Of a stretch of 64,000 nucleotides of DNA, positions 1 to 12,235 are shown in pieces (the first letter of the stretch is position 1; each line of letters begins with the position of its first letter). The notes below the pieces were generated by a model. It was given only the letters and a program-made list of their open reading frames with translations. It did not search any database and was not told the DNA's origin. This DNA is from Planctomycetaceae bacterium (GTDB lineage: Bacteria; Planctomycetota; Planctomycetia; Planctomycetales; Planctomycetaceae), in contig JAWKUA010000005.1 of assembly GCA_041398785.1 (NCBI GenBank), forward strand, positions 1-64,000. Reading direction: 5' to 3'. A program made the translations under genes and the position numbers.

Positions 1-305
1 GCCAGATCAAATGCGCCGTTCGTGTGGCAGTACTGCCCGGTCAGCACACAGGCTCGTGACGGCGAGCAGATCGAATTCGTGCAGAAGACATTGGTCAGCA
101 GCGCGCCTTCGTTCGCCAGTCGATCAATGTTTGGCGTCGGCGCAACTTCGGCCAGCCTTCCGCCATACGCGGAAATCGCATGGGCCGCATGGTCGTCGGA
201 CATGATGTACAGAATGTTGGGCTGCTCTGCGCCGACAACTTCCGGTTGCGGAGACATCAGCTCGCACAGCAGGCAGACGGTGATCGTAGTCATCGCGCGA
301 TTCAT
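1..305 (-). CDS. Sulfatase, N-terminal part (runs off the left edge)
   Basis: This is the N-terminal ~101 codons of a type I arylsulfatase-like enzyme. The translation begins with a weak signal-like stretch (MNRAMTTITVCLL), then QPNILYIMSDDHAAHAIS, whose DD residues are the usual calcium ligands, then TPNIDRLANEG, and reaches CSPSRAC, the C-x-P-S-R motif whose cysteine becomes formylglycine. The family hydrolyses sulfate esters, in planctomycetes usually on polysaccharides, outside the cytoplasm. The ATG at 305 is preceded by a GAGG Shine-Dalgarno about 8 bases upstream. It is the last visible gene of a same-strand series after DUF1553 and DUF1501 genes. The substrate cannot be told from this fragment. 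Confidence 0.9.
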   Translation of the reverse strand, partial: MNRAMTTITVCLLCELMSPQPEVVGAEQPNILYIMSDDHAAHAISAYGGRLAEVAPTPNIDRLANEGALLTNVFCTNSICSPSRACVLTGQYCHTNGAFDL

Positions 306-356
306 GAATGGCACCTCGGGAGTTGCTGTGTTGCCACCGTTTTGTGAACTGATCCG

Positions 357-1796
357 CTACGAAAGGATCTCCGTGATCAGATTTCCGCCGAACTGGCTGA
401 GCTGCTTGAAGCGACCGGCGTGGAAATAGGTCAGTTTGTTGTCGTCCAGGCCCAGCAGATGCAGCAGCGTGACGTGCAGGTCGCGGATGGGATGCACGCA
501 ATCGACGGCGGTCGAGCCCAGATCATCGGTCGCGCCGACGACTCCGGGTTTCACACCGCCGCCCGCCAGCAGCATTGTCATCGCGCGATTGTTGTGGCCT
601 CGCCCGAGTGAATACACGCCGCCGCGCTTGTTGTTGTCCGGCGTGCGGCCGAATTCTCCCGTCCAGATCACGAGCGTATCGTTCAGCATGCCGCGTTGTT
701 TCAGGTCGCGGATCAGTGCCGCCATCGGCTTGTCGACGCTTCTGATGCGAGCCGTGTGCCCCTGCTGCAGATAGTCGTGACTGTCCCAGCCTCCACTGAA
801 GATCTGGACAAAGCGCACACCCTGTTCGACAAGCCTTCGCGCCATCAGGCACTGACGGCCGAACGTCTGCGTGTCCGGATCGTCGATGCCGTACATTCGG
901 TGCGTGTTCTGCGTCTCCTGATTCAGATCGATCACGTCCGGCACTTCCGCCTGCATGCGAAAAGCCAGCTCGTAACTTTCGATTCGTGCAGCGAGTGTTT
1001 CATCGCTGCCGCCGACCGATTCCAGATGTTTCCGGTTCAGCCAGGCCAGCTCGTCGAGTGCCCGGCGCTGATGTTCACGCGTCTTGTTGGGCTGCGATGC
1101 CAGATCCAGCAGCGGCGAACCTTCGGGCCGCAGGCGCGTTCCCTGATAGTGCGGCGGAAGAAATCCGTTGCTCCAGTTGGTGGATCCTCCCTGTGGCAGT
1201 GCCAGTTCCGTCATCACGACATAGCCGGGCAGATTCCGGTTTTCCGTTCCCAGTCCGTACGTGGTCCACGCGCCGAGAGCCGGATCGCCGCCAAGCCGGC
1301 TGCCGGTGTTCATGTGGAACAATGCTTCCGGGTGATTCAGTGATTCCGCCTGGCAGCCGCGGAAGTTGCACAGTTCGTCGGCGACATACGAATCGGCCAG
1401 GTGCTGCCACTGGTCACACATCTCAATTCCGGTGTTCCCCACTCTGCGAAATGAAAACGGGCTGCCGACGAAGAACTTAAATCCGGTCTCCTGTCCGAAC
1501 GACAGCTTCGATTCCGTCTTATGCAGTCGTGACAGATCCGGTTTCGGGTCGAACGTGTCCATGTGGCCTGGACCGCCTTCCATGAACAGCATGATGACGT
1601 TCTTCACCCGCGCGGGAAACATCGGCTGCTTTGAAGCCAGGGGTCCGGCCGCGGCTGGCTGATCTTCGGCAGGCTGATCTTCGGCAAGCAGTTGTGACAG
1701 CCGCGACGCCGCCAAGGATGCGCCGAGCCCGTAGAGGAAGCTGCGTCGTGATCGATGAGTCTCAGGTGACAGTTGACGATTGATGCTCCCGGTCAT
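357..1796 (-). CDS. DUF1501 domain-containing protein, Tat-exported
   Basis: A 479-residue protein of the DUF1501 family (alkaline-phosphatase-superfamily-like, very abundant in planctomycetes). A twin-arginine signal is visible at residues ~17-33 (RRSFLYGLGASLAA). The mature part carries typical landmarks: VIMLFMEGGPGHMDTFDPKP, a central GGWDSHD, and IWTGEFGRTP followed by GRGHNNRAMTMLLAGGG. Length is normal for the family. It lies 69 bases downstream of a DUF1549/DUF1553 gene on the same strand, the classic planctomycete pairing, and upstream of a sulfatase gene. Biochemical function is not established for the family; an exported, metal-dependent phosphatase/sulfatase-fold protein is the best description. 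Confidence 0.93.
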   Translation of the reverse strand: MTGSINRQLSPETHRSRRSFLYGLGASLAASRLSQLLAEDQPAEDQPAAAGPLASKQPMFPARVKNVIMLFMEGGPGHMDTFDPKPDLSRLHKTESKLSFGQETGFKFFVGSPFSFRRVGNTGIEMCDQWQHLADSYVADELCNFRGCQAESLNHPEALFHMNTGSRLGGDPALGAWTTYGLGTENRNLPGYVVMTELALPQGGSTNWSNGFLPPHYQGTRLRPEGSPLLDLASQPNKTREHQRRALDELAWLNRKHLESVGGSDETLAARIESYELAFRMQAEVPDVIDLNQETQNTHRMYGIDDPDTQTFGRQCLMARRLVEQGVRFVQIFSGGWDSHDYLQQGHTARIRSVDKPMAALIRDLKQRGMLNDTLVIWTGEFGRTPDNNKRGGVYSLGRGHNNRAMTMLLAGGGVKPGVVGATDDLGSTAVDCVHPIRDLHVTLLHLLGLDDNKLTYFHAGRFKQLSQFGGNLITEILS

Positions 1797-1865
1797 TGCG
1801 TCTTGCCGTTTTCGTACTTGGAAGTCAGGGCCGTCACCGTGGACAGTGTGCCGGCAGGTTCTGTT

Positions 1866-4830
<2,965 letters not shown>

Positions 4831-5312
4831 TCGCAGATTTCCGTTCCGACTTCATGGGCCAATATGCGTCGACCGATTCCATCCGGACCTGGCGGTGCTG
4901 TGCCATGGCAGCCGGCGGATCAGCCGTCTTCCAGCATCCATTGTGTTGCCTGGCGCTGGGGGTGAGAAGCGTATTTGATGCGGCGTTTCGTGTTCGAACC
5001 AGTCACGAAAACTGGCTGAATCGACCAGGTGTTGCCGGGAGTGCCTGGTTGTGCGGCAGATGCGGGGCCGACTGCGGGTTCAACAGCCTCGCGACGACGC
5101 GCCAAATTGTCGGTTCGCGCCAAGGCCGTGTGGCGGCCGATTGAAGCGAAAGCGGCTCAGCCGACGTCGCCGGAATGCTGCCCGGCAGCGTGCCTTCATT
5201 CCATCTGACGCAGGTGCTGCGGGAGTCTCTGCAGGACATCGAACATCTTGAACGAATCGTGAAGCATGTCGATGTTGTCAATTCCCGCGAATTCAACGCG
5301 ATGCGATCGTGT
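4831..5312. other. Intergenic stretch without a recognised gene
   Basis: About 480 bases upstream of the DUF1553 gene. On the minus strand a short open stretch ends near 5200 and reads IDNIDMLHDSFKMFDVLQ..., amphipathic and protein-like, but it has no convincing start codon or ribosome binding site, and it sits in frame just after the stop of the preceding broken gene. It may be a tail of that gene or noise. I see no tRNA, repeat or terminator hairpin here; it presumably contains the promoter of the DUF1553-DUF1501-sulfatase series. Confidence 0.4.
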
Positions 5313-6699
5313 TCATCGTGACGCGCTGCTGTTGGGACTGTAGATGGCCGCGAAGCCGATCTCCGTCTCGGCAGGCTCGTCCGTGTTGCTGCGGCGAGCT
5401 TCGATCCGAAGGCCGTACGACTGCCGAACCGGGACCTTCAGCCGCAGCGGCAGATCGCCCACCGATTCGCATTCGACTTCCGGTGTGCCGGCCAGCGGAG
5501 GCGAAAACGGCACGTGCAGATTCACCTTCTTCTGACCGCGCTCGAAGCGGACCAGCATGGTTCCTTCGACAAGCTCGCTGCCGGATTCGTCCCTGTAACG
5601 TTCAAACTTTGGCGCGGCCAGATTTTCGTGACTCGGGTGCTCAACGCGCAGGGTGTCCGGCGCAGGTTCGCTGCGGAATCCGATTTTTTCGTTCCGTATG
5701 TCACGTTCCGGAACGTCGTGGACCGGAACCTCGTGAACCGAAACGTCGGCTGCGTCATCGTCAATGAAATCATCGAGCGCGATCAACGGCAGCAGAGGTG
5801 CGACCGGTGGCACTGCTGGACGTTCCGCGGGCGGCAGCGGTCGTGAATCGACGAATGGTGCCGGCTCGGCCGCGGGTCTGACGGAATCCGGCCGCGATTC
5901 GTCCGCAGAGGGAACGTCGCGGCGTTTTCGCGGTGGAACGGTCCTCCGGCCGATGGACATCGACCGACGCCGGCGTGGTACCGTCGGCGGCGTTGACGGC
6001 CACGGGCTTTCGGATGGGTTCGAAGCTTCCGGAATATTCCGATGACGGTTCTGCTTCTCCGGCGTCGGCGTGGCGAGCGTCGGCCCGGCGACGGCGACGT
6101 TCGGCAAGTCGTTCGGCTCGCGTCAGCCGGGTACCGTCCAGCACGGCGGATCGTCCGCGGTAGGCACTGGAGCCAGCGACGGTCTCGGAGTCGCGGCGAC
6201 CGCTTTGGCGACGACCGGATCCTTCAGCCAGTTGGTTTCCGTGACGGGAAATCCACGCATCGGGAATCTCCATTTCCGAGCGGGCTGCAGGTACGTACTT
6301 CGCAGGCGAGGCACGGCGAAGAACTCTTCGGGAACAGGGCCTGGAACGGCACGATGCCGATCGCCAGCAGTCCGAAGGCCAGCCAGCCACGCAGCGGAGA
6401 ATCCGGTGACATCAGACAAAATCCGATGATGCACGGCGGCAGCAGCGTGACAGCTCCCGTCAGCATCAGCGTCGGCGACTCGGACGCATCCCGCCGGTTG
6501 GGATTGAACAGCATCCACGCAAACACACTGACGAACGCCGTGAAGGCGGAAAGCAGAAAACGCCACTCGGTTCAAACGCCGGGCTGGTGATATGGCCGAG
6601 TTCGCGGGCATTCCAAAGCACACCCGCGGCCAGCACAAGAGTTCCCAGACCGCAATCGCCGGCCAATCGACGATTGCGAGACGCTCGGGACGTGGTCAT
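5313..6699 (-). CDS. Membrane protein with conserved C-terminal domain, multiply frameshifted
   Basis: Protein-like sequence continues through at least four frame changes, so I treat this as one gene of about 460 residues. From 6699 it starts MTTSRASRNRRLAGDCGLGT, with a first hydrophobic helix (GTLVLAAGVLW). After a shift near 6565 it continues with FLLSAFTAFVSVFAWMLFNP, LMLTGAVTLLPPCIIGF and GWLAFGLLAIGIVPFQALF (four membrane segments), then a low-complexity linker rich in Pro, Arg and Asp. The final ~170 residues (from about 5830) end in a compact domain containing GTMLVRFERGQKKVNLHVPF and VRQSYGLRIEAR. I believe similar C-terminal domains occur in other planctomycete proteins, but I cannot name a family. 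Shift zones: ~6565, ~6300, ~6150, ~5940. Function unknown. Confidence 0.55.
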
Positions 6700-6861
6700 G
6701 ATTCGGTCATGGCATCATGCCTGTCAGCGGAAAAAGCGGGAACTCGCACCGCCGCATTCTGAAGAAACGCCGCCTCCGTGGAAAGCCAGGCTTTGAGCCC
6801 CGCGAGATTCCTGCCACCCGCTTCCCCCGGGGGTTTGTCTTATCCTCGAACAAGTGACAAC

Positions 6862-6984
6862 TTTGGAGTGCGGCAACTCGTCGCCGCTTTGGATTTTGCT
6901 GACGCTGCGTTTGAGGTGGATCGACCGGACGAACGGAACTCCACGATTGCCGAAATCCAAAGCGATGCTGATCATCGTACCCAA
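6862..6984. repeat. REPIN-like element, copy 1
   Basis: The left end starts TTTGGAGTGCGGCAACTCG and finishes TCGCCGCTTTGG. The right end is the inverted counterpart (CCAAAGCGATGCTGATCAT ... CCCAAAG). Each end can fold into its own short stem (GCGGC.../...GCCGC). The ~60-base centre contains GGATCGACCGGACGAACGG, matching the centres of the other copies in inverse orientation. Confidence 0.75.
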
Positions 6985-7025
6985 AGAGACGCTCGTTCAA
7001 GGTCCAGTCTTCGAACAAGGGACAA

Positions 7026-7148
7026 CTTGGAGTGCGGCAACCGTCGCTTTGGATTTCGCGTTGTCAGCGATGACATGTGAATCGGCTGACGGACGGAAGC
7101 TCCACGATTGCTCGAGATCCAAAGCGATGCTGGATCATCGCACTCCAA
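7026..7148. repeat. REPIN-like element, copy 2
   Basis: Same architecture and orientation as the copy at 6862. The left end is TTGGAGTGCGGCAACCGTCG with CTTTGG; the right end is CCAAAGCGATGCTGGATCAT then CGCACTCCAA. The two copies are joined by a 41-base linker that includes TTCGAACAAGGGACAAC, similar to the sequence before copy 1. Confidence 0.75.
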
Positions 7149-7666
7149 GGCAACGCCGGGTCCTCGATTCGACATCGATCGGTTGCTTCCGAGCGTGCGC
7201 CATTCGTGGATTCAAGCCGGACTGCACAAGACTGACGGGCGCAGCAAAAGGGGACTTCGCTGTCGCATAAGTGGCCGGAGCACGGGCTGCCTTCTGTCCG
7301 GCGCACGAGTCCACCGCGAGCGGGGCAGTTTGAGACATTCGGGCTCGCGGGAGGAAGAAGAGCGAAAAGTACCGGCGTCCGCCGCGGCCAGTATGAATCC
7401 GGTTACCGGCGGTGCTCCTTCGGCTTTCCCTGCGAATTTGTGACGGATTTCGGCGGCAAAATCTGCCGCAATACGCCGCTTCTTTTGCGGGAAAAAACTC
7501 CTGTTCCGCTGATTGCCGGTTTTTTCTTAAACTCCGGAGCAGTCCCGCACATGTTGTGTGGCTCTGCGGGTTCCGTTCCGCAGTGCGAGGGCGGACGTGC
7601 TGATTCAAGGGAGTGACCGCCGCCGGTGTCCGGTCGCGGTCTGTGCTATGGGAAAGGATACCAACG

Positions 7667-9286
7667 ATGCTGCGATTCCGGGGTGACGACTGGTGCCGTT
7701 CAATGCTGGCGGCGATGCTGACAATCACGATGTCTTCGGCTGTGATGGGGCAGCCGGCTTCCCGCATCAGCGCGCGGGAATCCGATCTGAACGATGTGAA
7801 CCGGCTGCTGAACGACGGAGTCGGCGGACCGCAGGGCGGCGTGTTTCGTTCGGGTGTCGGAGCGCTCTCCGCGGCTCCCGTTGACCTTTCGCATGTCGAT
7901 CTTCGGACGCTGCAGACTCTTCTGAACAATTCCATCTCGGAAGCCGAGCAGTTGTACAGGCTGCTGGACACCGACTATCGCCGCTATCCGGAGCTGCGGC
8001 CGCTGCTGGCCGACCTGGTGCAGATGCGAGCTCGCGCGGCACGTCTGAATCAGGACGTTCGCGACGGCATCCCGCTGGAAAGAATGCTGCCGCAGTTCCA
8101 GCAGTTGAACAGCGACTGGAGGCTGCTGTCGCATCAGCTGAGTCAGTCACCGCGAGTCAGCCGCACGACTCTGGACGCCGTCAAGCGAATTGACGGCCTG
8201 GGTGCGGAACTCGAACGGATGTTTAAGATGGATCCGCAGCTTGACCGTCGCCAGGTGCTGCTGGAGCTGTCGATTCTGCGAAGCTCCATCCGCAATCTGA
8301 TTGACGAACTGGAACTCGATCCGAACGGAACTCAGCAGACTCTGAATCTTGTCTACGACGCCCGCAAGCTGGAACAGCAGGTCGCTCGCGTCGAAGGCAT
8401 GGTGCTGGATCAGATCTCTTACGCCACCGTAGTCGCCGAATACAAGAGCTACGAACAGATGTGGGCGTCGCTGAATCCGCGGATCAGTTCGCTGAACAAT
8501 CGTTACATCGAACGCGCGATTCGAAACATCATGGATGCCGACGACCAGATGCATGACCTGCTGTGGCTGGAAAAGTCATCAAACCGTCAGCACCTCCGGC
8601 AGGTGGCCGACGACCTGCTGCGGGACGTCGATGAGTTCTACAACCGGACACCTCTGAAGCTGCTGCTCAGTTTCCGCGACGTCGCTTCGATTCTGGAAAC
8701 GGCCGACAACTTCTACGGCGTCGTGCATAACTTCCGTGAAACGCTGGACCGGAATCAGAGTGATCAGGATATCCTGGACGCGTACTCATACGTCGAACAG
8801 TATGGAGCCGATTTCATTCGAAGTTTCGCCGGCATGAAAAGCTCCGCCGGACGTGTCGTGCTGAAGAACATCGAAGACGGCATTTTCTCGCTTCGCAACG
8901 AACTGAATCTGTCCGGCAACACGAACTCCATCGACACGCGAGCATTGCTGCCGATCGCCGCGAATCTCGGAAATCTGGCCGATCATCTGAACTTCGACGT
9001 CAAGCACTGGCTGGAACGCAGCAATGAGTCCTTCCGCACCGATGCTTTGCAGGCGTCAGCTCTGTTCGCTCAGCGATCGCAGGGACTTCAGCAGTTCCTG
9101 CAATCCCGGCCAATGGCATCCGATCTGAACCGTGAAGTGGCGAATCTGTACGAAGACTGGAGGCGGGTCTATCAGTACCTCAGCCGCTGCAATACGGAAG
9201 ACCGCCAGCACATCGCCTACCTGGCTCGCGACATCAGCGACGCGATTCTGCAATTGCGAGCTCCGCTGGATCTGGCACAGCGATAA
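7667..9286 (+). CDS. Exported helical (coiled-coil-like) protein of unknown function
   Basis: A 539-residue protein I do not recognise. I chose the ATG at 7667 because GGAAAGG lies about 8 bases upstream and a clean signal peptide follows (charged MLRFRGDDWCR, then MLAAMLTITMSSAVMGQ). The mature protein is almost entirely helical, rich in Leu, Gln, Arg and Asp with heptad-like spacing (LRTLQTLLNNSISEAEQLYRLLD and many similar stretches, shown here only in part), no Cys after the signal, and no recognisable catalytic motif. It is not in an obvious operon: the next gene is on the other strand. A periplasmic or surface scaffold role is possible but is only inference from composition. Confidence 0.75.
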   Translation: MLRFRGDDWCRSMLAAMLTITMSSAVMGQPASRISARESDLNDVNRLLNDGVGGPQGGVFRSGVGALSAAPVDLSHVDLRTLQTLLNNSISEAEQLYRLLDTDYRRYPELRPLLADLVQMRARAARLNQDVRDGIPLERMLPQFQQLNSDWRLLSHQLSQSPRVSRTTLDAVKRIDGLGAELERMFKMDPQLDRRQVLLELSILRSSIRNLIDELELDPNGTQQTLNLVYDARKLEQQVARVEGMVLDQISYATVVAEYKSYEQMWASLNPRISSLNNRYIERAIRNIMDADDQMHDLLWLEKSSNRQHLRQVADDLLRDVDEFYNRTPLKLLLSFRDVASILETADNFYGVVHNFRETLDRNQSDQDILDAYSYVEQYGADFIRSFAGMKSSAGRVVLKNIEDGIFSLRNELNLSGNTNSIDTRALLPIAANLGNLADHLNFDVKHWLERSNESFRTDALQASALFAQRSQGLQQFLQSRPMASDLNREVANLYEDWRRVYQYLSRCNTEDRQHIAYLARDISDAILQLRAPLDLAQR

Positions 9287-9502
9287 CATGCTGATACAGA
9301 ACTGATCCGGGACTAGGTGATTTGCCGATCCGGATCAACCGGGAATTCTGACCGGGCTGAGCCGCCGTGTTTTGGTGGCTCAGCCCGCTTTTCTGCGCGA
9401 ACGAATGATGGACGCCGTGTCCGGGTGATTCACGCGATCAGAGTTTCCTGCCGTAAGGCGTCTTGGAAACGGAGGCGATGTCAAATCAGCGAAATGCACG
9501 CT

Positions 9503-9580
9503 GTACGACCCGACTCCGATTCCGTCGCTGCAATTCGACGGGATCGGAGTCCCGTCGTACATACCCGTGAATAATCCGGG
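9503..9580. repeat. Long-hairpin dispersed repeat (family B), copy 1
   Basis: Two 25-base arms at 9503-9527 and 9536-9560 pair with two mismatches around an 8-base loop (right arm starts CGACGGGATCGGAGTCCCG). They are followed by CCGTGAATAATCCGGG at 9565-9580. The same hairpin plus tail recurs at 15540-15617. It sits between two convergent genes, so it may also act as a bidirectional terminator, although there is no T-tract. Confidence 0.85.
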
Positions 9581-9587
9581 CATGGGT

Positions 9588-11174
9588 TCAGAAACCGCCA
9601 AAACCGCCGCCGCCCATTCCTCCCATGCCGTGCGTTTCAAGTGACCCGTCGCCGTTTTCAACCCGGCGGATCACGTCTTCAATCGTGCGGTGATGCCGCT
9701 TCTGCTGAGTGATCAGCAGGACTGTCTGTTCGACAAGTTGCGACGATGACGTTTCTCCGAGGTCGTCCGTGATGAGCGACTGCCCGCCGTTGATCGACCG
9801 GATCGTGCCCGGCGCGTCGGGGTGTGCGTCTGATTTCCAGGTCTCTGCTGCGACCAGCTCAGGCAGCAAAGTCGCCAGGGACTCGGCCACGGGAGTCTGC
9901 ACGCGGTAGTAGCGAGTGTCGATTTCGTCGTCGGGGTCGGCCTTTTTTCGAGGCCGAGAGACCTTCAGAGCCGCGCGGTAGGATTCCAGCAGGTTCAGGA
10001 CCTCGCCATGCGATTTCATGGTTTGCCGAATGACGAGCGCTCCGTGCGACGCGGCCTTCAGATCACCGCCGCTGGTTCTGTCGCTCCAATTGGCCGATGT
10101 CTGCGACACCAGCGCCGAACGCAAGGCAAAGGATTCGGAATCGTCACGACAAAGGTCTCTCACGTCATAGACCGCCGTCAGCATTTCACCTTCCGCCTTT
10201 TTTTCACTGGTGATCCACAGCACTCCGTCGCGCATCGCCCATGTCAGCTTCAATGGAGACAGCATGACATGCAGAACCGTGCTGAGTTGACGATCCGCCA
10301 GTTTCAGCGAAATCGGTTCACGCTCGCGAATGCGGGCGTTTCGAAGTTCCGTCAGATCCAGTCGAATGTCGATGCCGGTCTGCTGAGCCAGTTCCGCAAC
10401 GGCTGTTGTCAGAGGGATGTCGGAATAATCGACGCTGGCGTTTTCGTTGAGTCGCTGTCGCAGCAGTTCATGTACCGGCGGATCAAAGATAAACGTGCGA
10501 CGACCGTGCTGCTTCAACGCGGACAGCAGTCCCCGCAGCCGGCGATGAATCTCATCGTTGTGCCGCACGAACAGCACGTCGCCAAGCCATTCGACGGTGC
10601 CAGACGTTGAATTGCCTTCGTCCCAGTTGCCACCGAGTGTTTGTTCAATCACCAGAGACAACGTCTGCGGCTCGAAGCCGGAATCCAGCAAATCGGCGAC
10701 GGAATACGACATCGTCGACAACCGCGACTCAGCGGCTCTTTCCGATGTAATCATGATGATGTTGTCGTCCACGAACCATGCCAGACCGAGCACCCGGAGT
10801 CGATTCAGGACGAAGTAAACCGGCTCGTTATTCAGTTCGTCACTCACCGGTTCACCCGGCACGATTCCCTGACTGTCGAGTGCTGCCTTGTCGAACATCA
10901 CCGGCAATCCGGTTGTCGTGCGGACCCACTCGGCAATCTCCGCGAGCGACGAATCCGTGAGATCAACCGTGGCATTCACCGAAAGCTGCTCCGGCATCAG
11001 CGTCGCCGGATCGACGGTGATCGGCTCATCAGCGATAACGATCGCCGGAGGCTTTTCCGCCGTGTTGTCGTCCTGCGAATGTGCTGACACCGCTGCAGCG
11101 ACGCCGGCGATAAGTGGCAGAATAAGCGTCGACAGCCGGCGACCGCTCGTTTTCCAACAGTGCTTCATCTCCAT
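9588..11174 (-). CDS. Exported protein with duplicated secretin-N/STN-like domains
   Basis: A 528-residue exported protein. The start at 11174 has GGGAG six bases upstream and leads into a signal peptide (LSTLILPLIAGVAAAVSA). Two homologous halves follow: residues ~75-235 and ~240-400 each begin with an STN-like helix-strand unit (LAEIAEWVRTTTGLPVMFD / TAVAELAQQTGIDIRLDL), pass through a matching WFVDDNIIMITSE / WAMRDGVLWITSE strand, and end in an N1-like module (LFVRHNDEIHRRLRGLLSAL / LVIRQTMKSHGEVLNLLESY). A third, shorter N1-like unit precedes a Gly/Met tail (GMGGMGGGGFGGF). Such domains mediate subunit contacts in secretins and TonB receptors, but no outer-membrane barrel is present. The gene is alone. 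Function unknown. Confidence 0.8.
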   Translation of the reverse strand: MEMKHCWKTSGRRLSTLILPLIAGVAAAVSAHSQDDNTAEKPPAIVIADEPITVDPATLMPEQLSVNATVDLTDSSLAEIAEWVRTTTGLPVMFDKAALDSQGIVPGEPVSDELNNEPVYFVLNRLRVLGLAWFVDDNIIMITSERAAESRLSTMSYSVADLLDSGFEPQTLSLVIEQTLGGNWDEGNSTSGTVEWLGDVLFVRHNDEIHRRLRGLLSALKQHGRRTFIFDPPVHELLRQRLNENASVDYSDIPLTTAVAELAQQTGIDIRLDLTELRNARIREREPISLKLADRQLSTVLHVMLSPLKLTWAMRDGVLWITSEKKAEGEMLTAVYDVRDLCRDDSESFALRSALVSQTSANWSDRTSGGDLKAASHGALVIRQTMKSHGEVLNLLESYRAALKVSRPRKKADPDDEIDTRYYRVQTPVAESLATLLPELVAAETWKSDAHPDAPGTIRSINGGQSLITDDLGETSSSQLVEQTVLLITQQKRHHRTIEDVIRRVENGDGSLETHGMGGMGGGGFGGF

Positions 11175-11294
11175 GTTCTGCTCCCCTCGATTTGGCCCTT
11201 GAACGACAAACCAACGTCACGGCTGTCACTCTACGATCACGCCTGGGAGCGGGCAACGACCGATTTTTGTCCGGGAGCCGGCAAACCGCGGATT

Positions 11295-11750
11295 TCAGAG
11301 AACGTTGCCGTCCTGCCGGTCACCGACATCGCCGGCAATCGACACCGGGCGATCTCTGGACACAGGGACAACGAAACGACCGTAGACCCGCAGATGGCGA
11401 AACCAGGCGGCGTGATAGCCGAATGCCACCAGACAAGAGACGACCAGAAAGACCAGACTCCCAAATACTCCGAAACGATCAAAAGTGAAAATCATCCCGC
11501 CGCCGAAAGCTCCCCCGATGAAGAATCCCAATCCAAACCAGAGGGACATTGCTGCGATCTGCGTTCGGAATCGCGACCCGCATGATCGGCATCTGAACCG
11601 GATCGGGGAAACCTGAAAGAAGGTCCGCCAGAACGTGACGGGGGCATGGCAGTTCGGACATTCCGTTATCGGAACCAGCTCCGTTGGCGCGACGATGCTT
11701 TCATCGACATCATTCCGATTTGGAGACGCATACGGATTGTCGTTTTCCAT
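11295..11750 (-). CDS. Small zinc-ribbon membrane protein of the 'NPYASP' type
   Basis: A 151-residue protein starting MENDNPYASPNRNDVDES, the NPYASP opening common on small planctomycete membrane proteins. A zinc ribbon follows (CPNCHAPV ... CRSCGSRF), then two or three membrane segments (IAAMSLWFGLGFFIGGAF, VFGSLVFLVVSCLVAFGY). The ATG at 11750 was chosen because GGAG lies about 7 bases upstream and the NPYASP motif begins there; sequence further upstream in frame is repeat DNA. The ribbon may let it bind RNA, DNA or protein at the membrane, which is inference. No operon partner is evident. Confidence 0.8.
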   Translation of the reverse strand: MENDNPYASPNRNDVDESIVAPTELVPITECPNCHAPVTFWRTFFQVSPIRFRCRSCGSRFRTQIAAMSLWFGLGFFIGGAFGGGMIFTFDRFGVFGSLVFLVVSCLVAFGYHAAWFRHLRVYGRFVVPVSRDRPVSIAGDVGDRQDGNVL

Positions 11751-12235
11751 CGCTGCTCCGGCCTGAAATACTCTACCGAGACTGCTGTTCGCCTCTCTGG
11801 CTCGTCCGGGGAATCGGAGTGTCGCCGAGAGTCCGCTTGCGGGAGCCGCACACAATCGCTGCCACGAATAACGCTTGTGCGCCGCAATGATCTTTTGGCG
11901 ACGAACAGACGTCAGCGTTGTGCCTGAATGCTGATGCCCGGAGGGCAGGTACAACCTTTGCCGGAGCCGGCAGGCTCCGGTAGCCGGCACCTTCGCGCCT
12001 GCAGCCTGCAGACCTGAAGGGCCGACACATGCGCCTTGCGCGATTCTGTGTCGCCCGTCCCGGGGCTTGGGCCAAGAGCTCAGCGCCTGACCGGTGGCTC
12101 ACGCCACCGGCTAACGGTATGTCGGCCCGCCGGGCCTGAAACGCATTTCGATCGACACCCCCATTTCCAGGTGTACCACCGTTCTTTATCCTGCCGCTGC
12201 CGGTTTCTGTTTCCGGAATCTGAACAGACTATTCC
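11751..12235. repeat. GC-rich hairpin repeat cluster
   Basis: No gene is seen. Between about 11930 and 12140 a series of short palindromes is packed together: CGGAGCCGGCAGGCTCCGG near 11960, CTGCAGCCTGCAG near 12000, CCGGTGGCTCACGCCACCGG at 12091-12110, and GGCCCGCCGGGCC near 12125. This is the style of the dispersed intergenic repeats common in planctomycete genomes. The last ~100 bases before 12236 are unremarkable and should hold the promoter of the enolase-superfamily gene. Confidence 0.65.

Larger units (their letters stand above)
6700..7666. other. Repeat-bearing intergenic region
   Basis: Nearly 1 kb without a credible gene. The central part (6862-7148) holds two REPIN-like inverted repeats listed separately, each preceded by a short TTCGAACAAG/TCGAACAAG linker. 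The last ~200 bases before the plus-strand gene at 7667 are more A/T-rich and probably hold its promoter; I did not find a convincing -35/-10 pair. Open frames across this region show no protein-like composition. Confidence 0.6.

Noticed and set aside
9588..11174. A type II/III secretion secretin
   Set aside because: Only N-domain-like repeats are present; there is no C-terminal barrel domain and no neighbouring secretion gene.
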